Of a stretch of DNA of 8,380 nt, positions 1-8,380 are shown piece by piece. How positions within the stretch are numbered: the stretch's first letter is position 1; the number at the start of each line of letters is the position of its first letter. The notes beneath the pieces were generated by a model. That model searched no databases, had not been told where the DNA came from, and saw only the letters and a list, made by a program, of their open reading frames with translations. Made by a program: the position numbers and the translations under genes. Source of the DNA: JBECKR01 sp040235415 (GTDB taxonomy: Bacteria; Acidobacteriota; Polarisedimenticolia; Polarisedimenticolales; Polarisedimenticolaceae); the NCBI GenBank assembly GCA_040235415.1, contig JBECKR010000055.1:1-8380 (forward strand). The letters are read 5' to 3'.

Positions 1-182
1 ACGCGACCCTGGTCGCGGCGCACGACCACGTCTTCGCCGCGGGCGCGATCGTCGCCGCGGCGTCCGCCGGGGCGCGGGCCCGCGACGGGGTGCTCCGCGT
101 CGATCGGTTCCTGCTCGGCCTCGCGGACCGGGCGCTGTTCCGCCTCGCCCACCGCCGCGTCCCGCCCCCGGCCGGGCTCTGA
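1..182 (+). CDS. 3' end of a truncated gene, possibly dihydrodipicolinate reductase (DapB)
   Basis: The window opens inside a plus-strand reading frame whose codons start at base 3 and run 59 residues to a TGA at 180-182. The visible protein end contains HDHVFAAGAIVAAA followed by RDGVLRVDRFLLGL. This resembles the tail of 4-hydroxy-tetrahydrodipicolinate reductase (lysine and diaminopimelate pathway), where a pattern like FA.GA..AA is followed by GL(Y/F).M.DVL. The match is short, and the residues after it (ADRALFRLAHRR and a proline-rich end) are not typical of the family, so the name is a guess. The frame is codon-biased like its neighbours, which supports it being real coding sequence. 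It ends 78 bases before the secA start, and a promoter-like -10 box follows its stop almost at once, so secA probably has its own promoter. Confidence 0.5.
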   Translation, partial: ATLVAAHDHVFAAGAIVAAASAGARARDGVLRVDRFLLGLADRALFRLAHRRVPPPAGL

Positions 183-191
183 CGCGGCCGC

Positions 192-200
192 TGCTATACT
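192..200 (+). promoter_or_regulatory. Extended -10 promoter element upstream of secA
   Basis: TGCTATACT is an extended -10 box: TG, one base, then TATACT, which matches TATAAT at five of six positions. No good -35 hexamer lies 16-18 bases upstream, which is common for extended -10 promoters. It sits in an AT-rich dip in otherwise very GC-rich DNA, just after the preceding stop codon. Transcription would start near base 207, giving a leader of roughly 55 bases before the secA ATG. The sequence after the box (ACGCC) resembles that following other -10 boxes in this window. Confidence 0.5.
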
Positions 201-260
201 ACGCCTTTGCCGCGCGCGCCGAACCCGCCAGGCGCGCGACGCCGGACGGACGCATTGCCG

Positions 261-2990
<2,730 letters not shown>

Positions 2991-3008
2991 TCGAGCGCGA
3001 GGCCCGCG

Positions 3009-3035
3009 CGGCCGGGTGGTGCGAGCGCCCGGCCG
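3009..3035 (+). terminator. Hairpin after secA, possible terminator without a U-tract
   Basis: CGGCCGGGTG (3009-3018) pairs with CGCCCGGCCG (3026-3035) around a 7-base loop. This makes a 10-bp GC-rich stem with one G-U pair, starting 18 bases after the secA stop. No T-run follows, so it is not a classical intrinsic terminator. It could slow polymerase, protect the secA mRNA end, or assist factor-dependent termination. It lies just upstream of the guaB -10 box and covers the place where a -35 would be. Confidence 0.35.
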
Positions 3036-3042
3036 GATCGAC

Positions 3043-3048
3043 TAGAAT
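3043..3048 (+). promoter_or_regulatory. -10 element of the probable guaB promoter
   Basis: TAGAAT matches the -10 consensus at five of six positions and stands in otherwise GC-rich DNA between secA and guaB. No convincing -35 is visible at 16-18 bases upstream. The expected start, near 3055, leaves a leader of roughly 70 bases containing a hairpin and a purine-rich run. TAGAAT recurs twice near the right end of the window with a similar following sequence, which supports it being this organism's promoter style. Confidence 0.45.
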
Positions 3049-3066
3049 GCACCGCTCGCGGCGGCA

Positions 3067-3091
3067 TCTCGGGCGCCGGCGGCGCCGGAGA
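3067..3091 (+). promoter_or_regulatory. Hairpin in the guaB 5' leader
   Basis: TCTC-G-GGCGCC (3067-3077) pairs with GGCGCC-G-GAGA (3081-3091) around the loop GGC, giving ten base pairs interrupted by one G-G mismatch. The purine-rich AGGGGAGG (3091-3098) starts at the last base of the stem. It lies between the -10 box and the start codon, so it would be transcribed. Whether it regulates guaB or is simply stable GC-rich leader cannot be told from one sequence. It does not match any purine riboswitch I know. Confidence 0.3.
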
Positions 3092-3123
3092 GGGGAGGCC
3101 GCCGTCCTGGAGTGGCCCATCCG

Positions 3124-4587
<1,464 letters not shown>

Positions 4588-4595
4588 GCCCCGGG

Positions 4596-5057
4596 TCAGG
4601 CGTCGTCGCCGACCCTCGCGGGCTTCGCGCGGGTCCCCAGGATCTCGATGCGACGGGCGCCCTCTCCGACGTCGTGGAACCGGATCGTGATCGCGTCGCG
4701 GCGCAGGTGCTCCGGCAGCCTCTCGCCCCACTCGACGACGACCACCCCGCCGGAACCGAGCAGCTCTTCGATCCCGAGGGTCGCGATCTCGGCCTCGCTC
4801 TCCAAGCGGTACAGATCGACGTGGTACATCGGGAGCCGGCCGCCGCTGTACTCCTGCACGAGGGTGAACGACGGCGACGTGACGTCCTCGGGAACGACGC
4901 CCAGGCTCGCGGCGATGCCTCGCGCGAAGATCGTCTTTCCGAGTCCGAGGTCCCCCTCGAGCGCGACGAGCTCGCCCCCGCGTAGCTGCGCGGCCAGCTT
5001 CATGCCGAGCTCGTAGGTCTCCTCCTCGCTGAGCGAGAACAGCGTGCGGCGCGTCAT
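4596..5057 (-). CDS. tsaE: TsaE, ATPase for tRNA t6A37 modification
   Basis: TsaE (YjeE family) is a P-loop ATPase that works with TsaB and TsaD to transfer threonylcarbamoyl from the TsaC-made adenylate to A37 of ANN-decoding tRNAs in the cytoplasm. The protein is 153 residues, normal for the family. Its Walker A is GDLGLGKT (35-42). The family-specific SPSFTLVQEY (61-70), HVDLYRL (79-85) and VVEWGERLP (108-116) are all present, so it should be functional. The third variable Walker A residue is Leu where GAGKT is more usual, a minor variation. Its ATG overlaps the stop of the upstream nnrE/nnrD gene in an ATGA, which implies translational coupling. Partners tsaB, tsaC and tsaD are not in this window. 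The start is firm: no earlier start would suit the conserved N-terminus MTRRTLFSLSEEET. Confidence 0.95.
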   Translation of the reverse strand: MTRRTLFSLSEEETYELGMKLAAQLRGGELVALEGDLGLGKTIFARGIAASLGVVPEDVTSPSFTLVQEYSGGRLPMYHVDLYRLESEAEIATLGIEELLGSGGVVVVEWGERLPEHLRRDAITIRFHDVGEGARRIEILGTRAKPARVGDDA

Positions 5058-6625
5058 CGCGCGCCCTCGGGGGCGACGATCCCGCGCATCACGCCCGGGA
5101 TGCCGTCGACGACGTCGGAGGCGACCAACGACTCCTCGCCGACCGCGGTGGCCGCGGCGTCGCCCGCCGCGCCGTGGAGGAAGGTCCCGAGCCGCGCGGC
5201 GTCGAACGGATCGAGCCCCCGCGCGAGCAGGGCCCCGACGATTCCGGTCAAGACGTCGCCCGTTCCTCCGGTCGCCATGCCGGGGTTGCCGCTCTGGTTG
5301 AACGCGGCGCGGCCGTCCGGAGCGGCGACGACGCTGCGGTGACCCTTGAGAACCGCGACCGCGCCGGCCGCTTCGGCGAGCCGGCGGGCAGCGCCGAGGC
5401 GGTCGGCCTGGATCTCGCCGATCCCGCACCGCAGGAGCCTCGATGCCTCGCCGGGGTGGGGCGTCAGGACGCGCGGCGCGGGCGCCCCGGCGATCGCCGG
5501 AAACCCCCCGGCCGCGGCGATCGCGTTGAGGCCGTCGGCGTCGATGACCGCTGGCACCGACGCGCCGCGGGCGATCTCGACGATCGCGTCTCGCGTCTCG
5601 TCGCCCGTTCCGAGCCCGGGACCGAGAGCGAGCGCGGTGCGAGCGGCGGCCAGCCCGAGCACGACCGCGGCCGCGCCGGAGCCGAGGCGGCCGTCCGGGG
5701 TCTCGGCCAGCGGCTCGGTCATGACCTCCGCCTGCTGCACCGCGATCTCGCCTCGAACCGAGCGCGGGGTCGCGACCGTGACGAGCCCGACGCCGGCGCG
5801 GAGGGCGCCGCGCGCGAGCAGCACGGCCGCCCCGGCCTTGCCGGTGGACCCGGCGACCGCGAGCAGGTGACCGTAGGTTCCCTTGTGCGACGCGTCCGGC
5901 CGCGCGGCGAGCAGGCCGCGCACCGCGGCGGCGTCGAGCCATTCGAGCCGCGAACCGAGGCGGAGGATCGACGCGTCCGGGATGCCGATCGGCAGCACGG
6001 TCACCCGGCCGGCGTGTCCGCAGGCCGGCCAGCCGGCGAGCGCGATCTTCGGGCGGCACAGCGTGTACGTGCGGGTCGCGCGCGCCGCGACGCCCGGGAC
6101 CTCCGTGACGTCGGCGTCGAGTCCGGAGGGGAGGTCGACCGCGACGACCTCGCGGGCTTCCTCGTTGAGCCGCTCGATGACGTCGCGGAGCCGCCCGCGG
6201 GCGCCGCCGCGGATTCCGGTGCCGAGCAGCGCATCGACCACGACGGCTCGGCTCGTCGGGTTCGCGAGGTGAGCGGCGAACGATGCGGCCGAGTCCGCCT
6301 GGACGACCTCGATCCCCGCCGCGATCGCCGCCCGGTGGTTCGCCGCCGCATCGGGCGACATCGCGTCCACGGCCGAGAAACGCAGGACTCGAGGGGCGAT
6401 ACCGACCGCGGCGAGCCGCCGGGCGACCACCAGGCCGTCGCCTCCGTTGTTCCCCTTGCCGCACAGCACGACGACGCCGCGGTCGGCGAGATCGGGGTAG
6501 TCGCGAAGCAGCGCGCCGGCCACGGCGCGCCCCGCGTTCTCCATGAGCACGAGCGAGGGGATGCCGAGCGTCTCGATCGCGTGGGCGTCGGCGGCTCGCA
6601 TCTCCTCCGCGCTCAGGAGTTCCAT
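5054..6625 (-). CDS. nnr: Bifunctional NAD(P)HX epimerase / ADP-dependent NAD(P)HX dehydratase
   Basis: This fused enzyme repairs hydrated, inactive NADHX and NADPHX. The N-terminal NnrE (YjeF_N) domain, about residues 1-215, interconverts the epimers. The C-terminal NnrD carbohydrate-kinase-like domain, about 235-515, dehydrates the S form using ADP. N-domain marks are LVLMENAGRAV (25-35), CGKGNNGGDG (55-64), DALLGTGIRG (131-140) and DLPSGLDAD (164-172). C-domain marks are GHLLAVAGSTGKAGAA (252-267), LGPGLGTGD (334-342), DADGLNA (362-368), TPHPGE (388-393) and the nucleotide and catalytic loop NPGMATGGTGDVLTG (447-461). The length (523) fits fused YjeF proteins. The ATG is supported by AGGAGG five bases upstream (6631-6636); upstream in-frame extension runs through the promoter. 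It is first in an operon with tsaE, overlapping it by four bases. Confidence 0.96.
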   Translation of the reverse strand: MELLSAEEMRAADAHAIETLGIPSLVLMENAGRAVAGALLRDYPDLADRGVVVLCGKGNNGGDGLVVARRLAAVGIAPRVLRFSAVDAMSPDAAANHRAAIAAGIEVVQADSAASFAAHLANPTSRAVVVDALLGTGIRGGARGRLRDVIERLNEEAREVVAVDLPSGLDADVTEVPGVAARATRTYTLCRPKIALAGWPACGHAGRVTVLPIGIPDASILRLGSRLEWLDAAAVRGLLAARPDASHKGTYGHLLAVAGSTGKAGAAVLLARGALRAGVGLVTVATPRSVRGEIAVQQAEVMTEPLAETPDGRLGSGAAAVVLGLAAARTALALGPGLGTGDETRDAIVEIARGASVPAVIDADGLNAIAAAGGFPAIAGAPAPRVLTPHPGEASRLLRCGIGEIQADRLGAARRLAEAAGAVAVLKGHRSVVAAPDGRAAFNQSGNPGMATGGTGDVLTGIVGALLARGLDPFDAARLGTFLHGAAGDAAATAVGEESLVASDVVDGIPGVMRGIVAPEGAR

Positions 6626-6646
6626 CCCATCCTCCTCGCTACCGGC

Positions 6647-6676
6647 AAGATATCGTTCCCGCGAAGAGGCGGTCAA
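6647..6676 (-). promoter_or_regulatory. Sigma70-type promoter of the nnr-tsaE operon
   Basis: On the minus strand, TTGACC (6676-6671, five of six to TTGACA) is followed after 18 bases by TATCTT (6652-6647, four of six to TATAAT). Transcription would start near 6640, giving a leader of only about 15 bases that leads almost directly into the AGGAGG ribosome binding site and the ATG at 6625. This is the most complete -35/-10 pair in the window. It shares the 125-base divergent region with aroC. Confidence 0.5.
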
Positions 6677-6698
6677 GCGGCCGCGCGGCGACCGTGCG

Positions 6699-6707
6699 TG
6701 CCACAAT
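6699..6707 (+). promoter_or_regulatory. Tentative extended -10 for aroC
   Basis: TGCCACAAT reads as TG, one base, then CACAAT (four of six to TATAAT). It is the most AT-rich spot upstream of aroC in the right position, about 45 bases before the ATG. There is no recognisable -35. The hexamer is a poor match, so this is a weak call resting mainly on position. Confidence 0.25.
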
Positions 6708-6717
6708 GGGCGGCGTT

Positions 6718-6736
6718 CGCCGGCGTTCGGCCGGCG
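6718..6736 (+). promoter_or_regulatory. Hairpin just before the aroC ribosome binding site
   Basis: CGCCGGC (6718-6724) and GCCGGCG (6730-6736) form a perfect 7-bp GC stem with the loop GTTCG. The stem ends two bases before the Shine-Dalgarno GGGAGG (6739-6744). The segment is also a short tandem repeat: CGGCGTTCG occurs at 6711 and 6721, followed by a looser third unit, with a 10-base period. Position suggests it could affect ribosome access, but this is inference from one sequence. Confidence 0.35.
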
Positions 6737-6750
6737 TCGGGAGGCGAAGG

Positions 6751-7926
6751 ATGCCGATCCGGTTCCTGACCGCCGGCGAGTCCCACGGTCCCGCCCTCAC
6801 CGTCATCGTCGAGGGGCTGCCGGCGGGCATCGCCGTCGACGTGGGCGCCATCCACCGCCAGCTGCGCCGCCGCATGGCCGGGTACGGGCGCGGCGGAAGG
6901 ATGAGGATCGAGACCGACGAGGTCGAGATCTCCGGCGGCGTCCGCCACGGCCGCACGCTTGGCTCTCCGGTCGCGCTCTCGATCCGCAATCGCGACTTCG
7001 AGAACTGGCGCGGAGTCATGGATCCGGAGCCGGTTGCGGGCGAGGACGGCAGGTCGCGACGCGTGACGCGGCCGCGCCCGGGACACGCCGACCTCGCGGG
7101 CTCGCTGAAGTACGGCACGCACGACGCGCGCGACGTCCTGGAACGGGCCAGCGCGCGCGAGACCGCCGCTCGAACCGCCGCCGGCGCGCTCGCCCGGCGC
7201 CTGCTCGAGGACCTCGGGATCGAGATCACGAGCCGAACCGTCGCGGTCGGCGCCGTCGTCGACGACGACCCCGACGCCGCGGACTTCGAGCGTCTCGCCG
7301 CGCTGCCGGACGACGCCCCCATGCGCTCGACGTCGCCGGCCGCGGTCGCCGCCATGATCGACGAGGTCGAGCGTGCGCGCGCACGGGGCGACTCGATCGG
7401 TGGAGTGTTCGAGGTGCTCGCTCGCGGGGTCCCGCCCGGGCTCGGATCGCACGTGCACTGGGATCGCCGTCTCGACGCCCGGCTCGCGGCCGCCGTGATG
7501 TCGATCCAGGCGGTCAAGGCGGTGGCGATCGGCGACGGCGTCGCGGGGGCCGCGATGTCGGGCAGCGCGCTGCACGACGCGATCGTCTACGACCAGGCGT
7601 CGCGGGCCTTCGTGCGGCGCTCGAACCACGCGGGAGGCATCGAGGGCGGCATGTCCAACGGCGAGGCGGTGCGCGTCCTCGGCTACCTGAAGCCGCTCGC
7701 GACGTTGCCTCGCCCGCTCGCCTCGGTCGATCTCGTCGACAAAGCGCCGTTCGAGGCGACGCGCGAGCGGACCGACACCATCCCGATCGTCGCGGCGGGC
7801 GTGGTCGGCGAGGCGATGGTGGCGCTGGTCGTCGCGGACGAGGCGCTCCGGAAGTTCGGCGGCGACTCCCTCGAGGAGGTCCGAAGGAACGCCGAGGGCT
7901 ATCGCGAGGCGTTGAGGGAGTACTGA
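6751..7926 (+). CDS. aroC: Chorismate synthase
   Basis: AroC converts 5-enolpyruvylshikimate-3-phosphate to chorismate using reduced FMN, the last shared step towards Phe, Tyr, Trp, folate and quinones, in the cytoplasm. The 391-residue protein matches the longer bacterial form. Conserved blocks run in order: FLTAGESHGPALTVIVEGLP (5-24, with His12), GYGRGGRMRIETDEVEISGG (44-63), RPRPGHADLAGSLKYG (107-122, with the second active-site His112), ERASARETAARTAAGA (131-146, FMN/substrate region), DSIGGVFEV (214-222), SNHAGGIEGGMSNGE (291-305) and RTDTIPIVAAGVVGEAMVAL (340-359). The start is set by GGGAGG six bases upstream of the ATG and by the typical N-terminus MPIRFLTAGESHG; upstream in-frame starts would add an unconserved Arg-rich stretch. 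No other shikimate gene is adjacent. It is divergent from nnr. Confidence 0.98.
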   Translation: MPIRFLTAGESHGPALTVIVEGLPAGIAVDVGAIHRQLRRRMAGYGRGGRMRIETDEVEISGGVRHGRTLGSPVALSIRNRDFENWRGVMDPEPVAGEDGRSRRVTRPRPGHADLAGSLKYGTHDARDVLERASARETAARTAAGALARRLLEDLGIEITSRTVAVGAVVDDDPDAADFERLAALPDDAPMRSTSPAAVAAMIDEVERARARGDSIGGVFEVLARGVPPGLGSHVHWDRRLDARLAAAVMSIQAVKAVAIGDGVAGAAMSGSALHDAIVYDQASRAFVRRSNHAGGIEGGMSNGEAVRVLGYLKPLATLPRPLASVDLVDKAPFEATRERTDTIPIVAAGVVGEAMVALVVADEALRKFGGDSLEEVRRNAEGYREALREY

Positions 7927-7948
7927 AGCGGAAGCGGGCGCGAAGCGC

Positions 7949-7979
7949 AAAAAAAGGGCGGCGAATTGCTTCGCCGCCC
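7949..7979 (-). terminator. Intrinsic terminator oriented for the minus strand
   Basis: Read on the minus strand, GGGCGGCGAA (7979-7970) pairs perfectly with TTCGCCGCCC (7965-7956) around the 4-base loop GCAA, and seven T residues (7955-7949) follow at once. This is a textbook rho-independent terminator. On the plus strand the same DNA has the run as A residues before the hairpin and no T-run after it, so it should terminate aroC poorly, though the stem may still stabilise the aroC mRNA end. It lies 22 bases after the aroC stop. No annotated minus-strand gene in the window ends here, so the transcript it serves is unexplained. Confidence 0.75.
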
Positions 7980-8039
7980 CACGCTCGGCCCCCGCAGATT
8001 CCCTTAGGCTCCGGGTCACTCGGCGGCCGTCGTTGGATC

Positions 8040-8079
8040 CGCTCGCGCTGTTTCCCCCCCGGTCATCCACACGCGAGCG
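8040..8079. repeat. Inverted repeat with 11-bp arms
   Basis: CGCTCGCG-C-TGT (8040-8051) is the reverse complement of ACACGCGAGCG (8069-8079) apart from one bulged C at 8048. The loop of 17 bases includes a run of seven C (8054-8060) on the plus strand. Such a stem would be stable in RNA from either strand. It lies inside the proposed minus-strand small RNA, where it would be the main 5' structure. Confidence 0.6.
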
Positions 8080-8088
8080 AACCCGATA

Positions 8089-8160
8089 CTGATTCGGACC
8101 ATTCGAGAGGCCGGCCGTTTATTTACGCCGCTCTCGCCGGGCTGTAAAGCGCCGAATCAG
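8089..8160. repeat. Nested inverted repeats around AT-rich core
   Basis: The outer arms CTGATTCGG (8089-8097) and CCGAATCAG (8152-8160) are perfect 9-bp reverse complements 54 bases apart. Inside, CGAGAG (8104-8109) pairs with CTCTCG (8131-8136) and the pairing continues with CGG/CCG and CGT/ACG across a 2-base and a 1-base bulge, ending in the loop TTATTT (8119-8124). Two independent nested pairings make a folded RNA plausible on either strand. In double-stranded DNA the outer arms flank the minus-strand promoter-like pair and could equally be protein-binding sites. Confidence 0.5.
8120..8148 (-). promoter_or_regulatory. Promoter-like -35/-10 pair on the minus strand
   Basis: On the minus strand TTTACA (8148-8143, five of six to TTGACA) is followed after exactly 17 bases by TAAATA (8125-8120, three of six to TATAAT). 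The -35 and spacing are good and the -10 is weak, although the area is very AT-rich for this genome. Its importance is that it points at the orphan terminator at 7949-7979. Confidence 0.25.
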
Positions 8161-8185
8161 GACCGATCCCGACTTTTTGAGGACG

Positions 8186-8228
8186 GATAATGACCGCCCA
8201 GCGGTCGCCGCGGACGAGCGCTCCGCGG
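8186..8228 (+). promoter_or_regulatory. GATAAT box followed by two tandem hairpins
   Basis: GATAAT (8186-8191) matches the -10 consensus at five of six positions but lacks a clear -35. Directly after it, GACCGC (8192-8197) and GCGGTC (8201-8206) form a 6-bp stem with a 3-base loop. One base later, CCGCGGA (8208-8214) and TCCGCGG (8222-8228) form a 7-bp stem with a 7-base loop. The first palindrome sits where a repressor operator or the first transcribed bases would be. The function is unknown. Confidence 0.35.
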
Positions 8229-8265
8229 GGGATCGCAGATTCCTGTTTCCCTCGCCGCGGAACGA

Positions 8266-8316
8266 GGTAGAATCCGCCGGTCCGGGTGCTCGTCGCTCTC
8301 CCTGGTAGAATACGCC
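8266..8316 (+). promoter_or_regulatory. Two tandem TAGAAT -10-type boxes
   Basis: GGTAGAATCCGCC (8266-8278) and GGTAGAATACGCC (8304-8316) differ at one base and lie 38 bases apart. Each holds TAGAAT, the same hexamer as upstream of guaB. The second is an extended -10 (TG, one base, TAGAAT). The first is preceded by a small stem, CCTCG (8250-8254) with CGAGG (8263-8267). They are most simply read as tandem promoters for a plus-strand gene that begins beyond the window. Confidence 0.45.
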
Positions 8317-8380
8317 CCTGGCACGGGTCAAGACTGAAGCGGTAGGCCGGTAGCGGGAACCGTCGCCGGGGCGCGGTGCG

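Larger units (their letters stand above)
7949..8113 (-). ncRNA. Candidate minus-strand small RNA of unknown class
   Basis: A transcript of about 165 bases is proposed from a promoter-like pair (8148-8120) to the T-run of the minus-strand terminator. It would contain an 11-bp stem (8079-8069 with 8051-8040) capped by a 17-base loop rich in G, then about 60 bases with little clear pairing, then the terminator hairpin. Promoter, internal structure and terminator in line with no protein-coding frame is what an independent small RNA looks like. However, the -10 is poor and the start is guessed. The transcript could instead begin further right, outside the window, with this as its 3' end. Confidence 0.25.
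7927..8380. other. Structured non-coding region right of aroC
   Basis: No reading frame here has a start, ribosome binding site and composition that convince me. GC content is lower than in the genes, with AT-rich islands such as GTTTATTTACG and CTTTTTGAGG. It holds, from left to right: a minus-strand terminator, an 11-bp inverted repeat, a nested pair of inverted repeats overlapping a minus-strand promoter-like pair, a GATAAT followed by two tandem hairpins, and two TAGAAT boxes. I compared both strands by eye with tRNA, tmRNA, SRP RNA and RNase P RNA landmarks and common riboswitch cores and saw no match. The last 65 bases lead off the window and are probably the leader of the next plus-strand gene. 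Confidence 0.6.

Noticed and set aside
207..260. TTG start that would lengthen SecA by 18 residues
   Set aside because: The added residues are Arg/Pro-rich and unlike SecA N-termini. The TTG would also sit at the expected transcription start. The ATG at 261 gives the conserved beginning.
5174..6769. Long plus-strand frame opposite the nnr gene
   Set aside because: It is antisense to a protein with all expected motifs, and its own translation is repetitive Arg/Gly/Asp sequence with no family signature.
7956..7979. The hairpin after aroC as a normal plus-strand terminator
   Set aside because: On the plus strand the A-run precedes the stem and no T-run follows it, so the canonical orientation is minus.
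7949..8113. CsrA-sponge RNA based on GGA motifs
   Set aside because: About five GGA triplets occur in 165 bases, which is near chance at this GC content, and most are not in hairpin loops.
6543..8147. Long plus-strand frame overlapping aroC
   Set aside because: It is out of frame with aroC, Arg-rich without motifs, and runs on into the non-coding tail.
8119..8331. 70-residue minus-strand open frame beginning with TTG
   Set aside because: It has no ribosome binding site, has a low-complexity Arg/Ser-rich composition, and runs through the hairpins and promoter boxes of the non-coding region. I see no protein family in it.
7927..8380. tRNA, tmRNA, RNase P RNA, SRP RNA or riboswitch in the tail
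   Set aside because: I looked for the T-loop consensus and CCA end, the RNase P GAGGAAAGTC core, SRP GGAAGGAAGCA, and common riboswitch cores on both strands and found none. A 6S-like RNA cannot be excluded by eye.

Overview
The window is a GC-rich stretch of bacterial chromosome carrying conserved housekeeping genes, with no sign of a mobile element. Third codon positions are almost always G or C. Nothing here fixes the taxonomy. The base composition, the fused NnrE-NnrD protein followed by tsaE, and SecA with a C-terminal zinc-binding tail would suit many high-GC soil or sediment lineages (Acidobacteriota, Myxococcota and similar). That placement is inference only.

Layout. Bases 1-182 are the 3' end of a plus-strand gene, possibly dapB. 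Then come secA (261-2990, preprotein translocase ATPase) and guaB (3124-4587, IMP dehydrogenase), both on the plus strand, each with a recognisable -10 element upstream. The minus strand carries a two-gene operon read right to left: a fused NAD(P)HX epimerase/dehydratase gene (nnrE-nnrD, 6625 to 5054) overlapping tsaE (5057 to 4596) by four bases. It converges on guaB with only 8 bases between the stop codons. A 125-base divergent region separates this operon from aroC (6751-7926, chorismate synthase, plus strand). The last ~450 bases hold no convincing protein gene.

How the genes relate. They are core functions from different pathways: Sec protein export, the first committed step of GMP synthesis, repair of damaged NAD(P)H, t6A tRNA modification, and the last common step of aromatic biosynthesis. 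The nnrE/nnrD-tsaE pairing is a recurrent bacterial neighbourhood (yjeF-yjeE in E. coli). The others look like ordinary neighbours, each apparently with its own promoter.

The part that is not ordinary is 7927-8380. It contains a textbook intrinsic terminator oriented for the minus strand, although no minus-strand gene in the window ends there. It also has several strong inverted repeats, a promoter-like pair on the minus strand and two near-identical -10-type boxes 38 bases apart on the plus strand. The simplest reading is an undescribed minus-strand small RNA (or the end of a transcript entering from the right), next to the promoter region of a gene just beyond the window. I found no defence system, CRISPR array, transposon or biosynthetic cluster.
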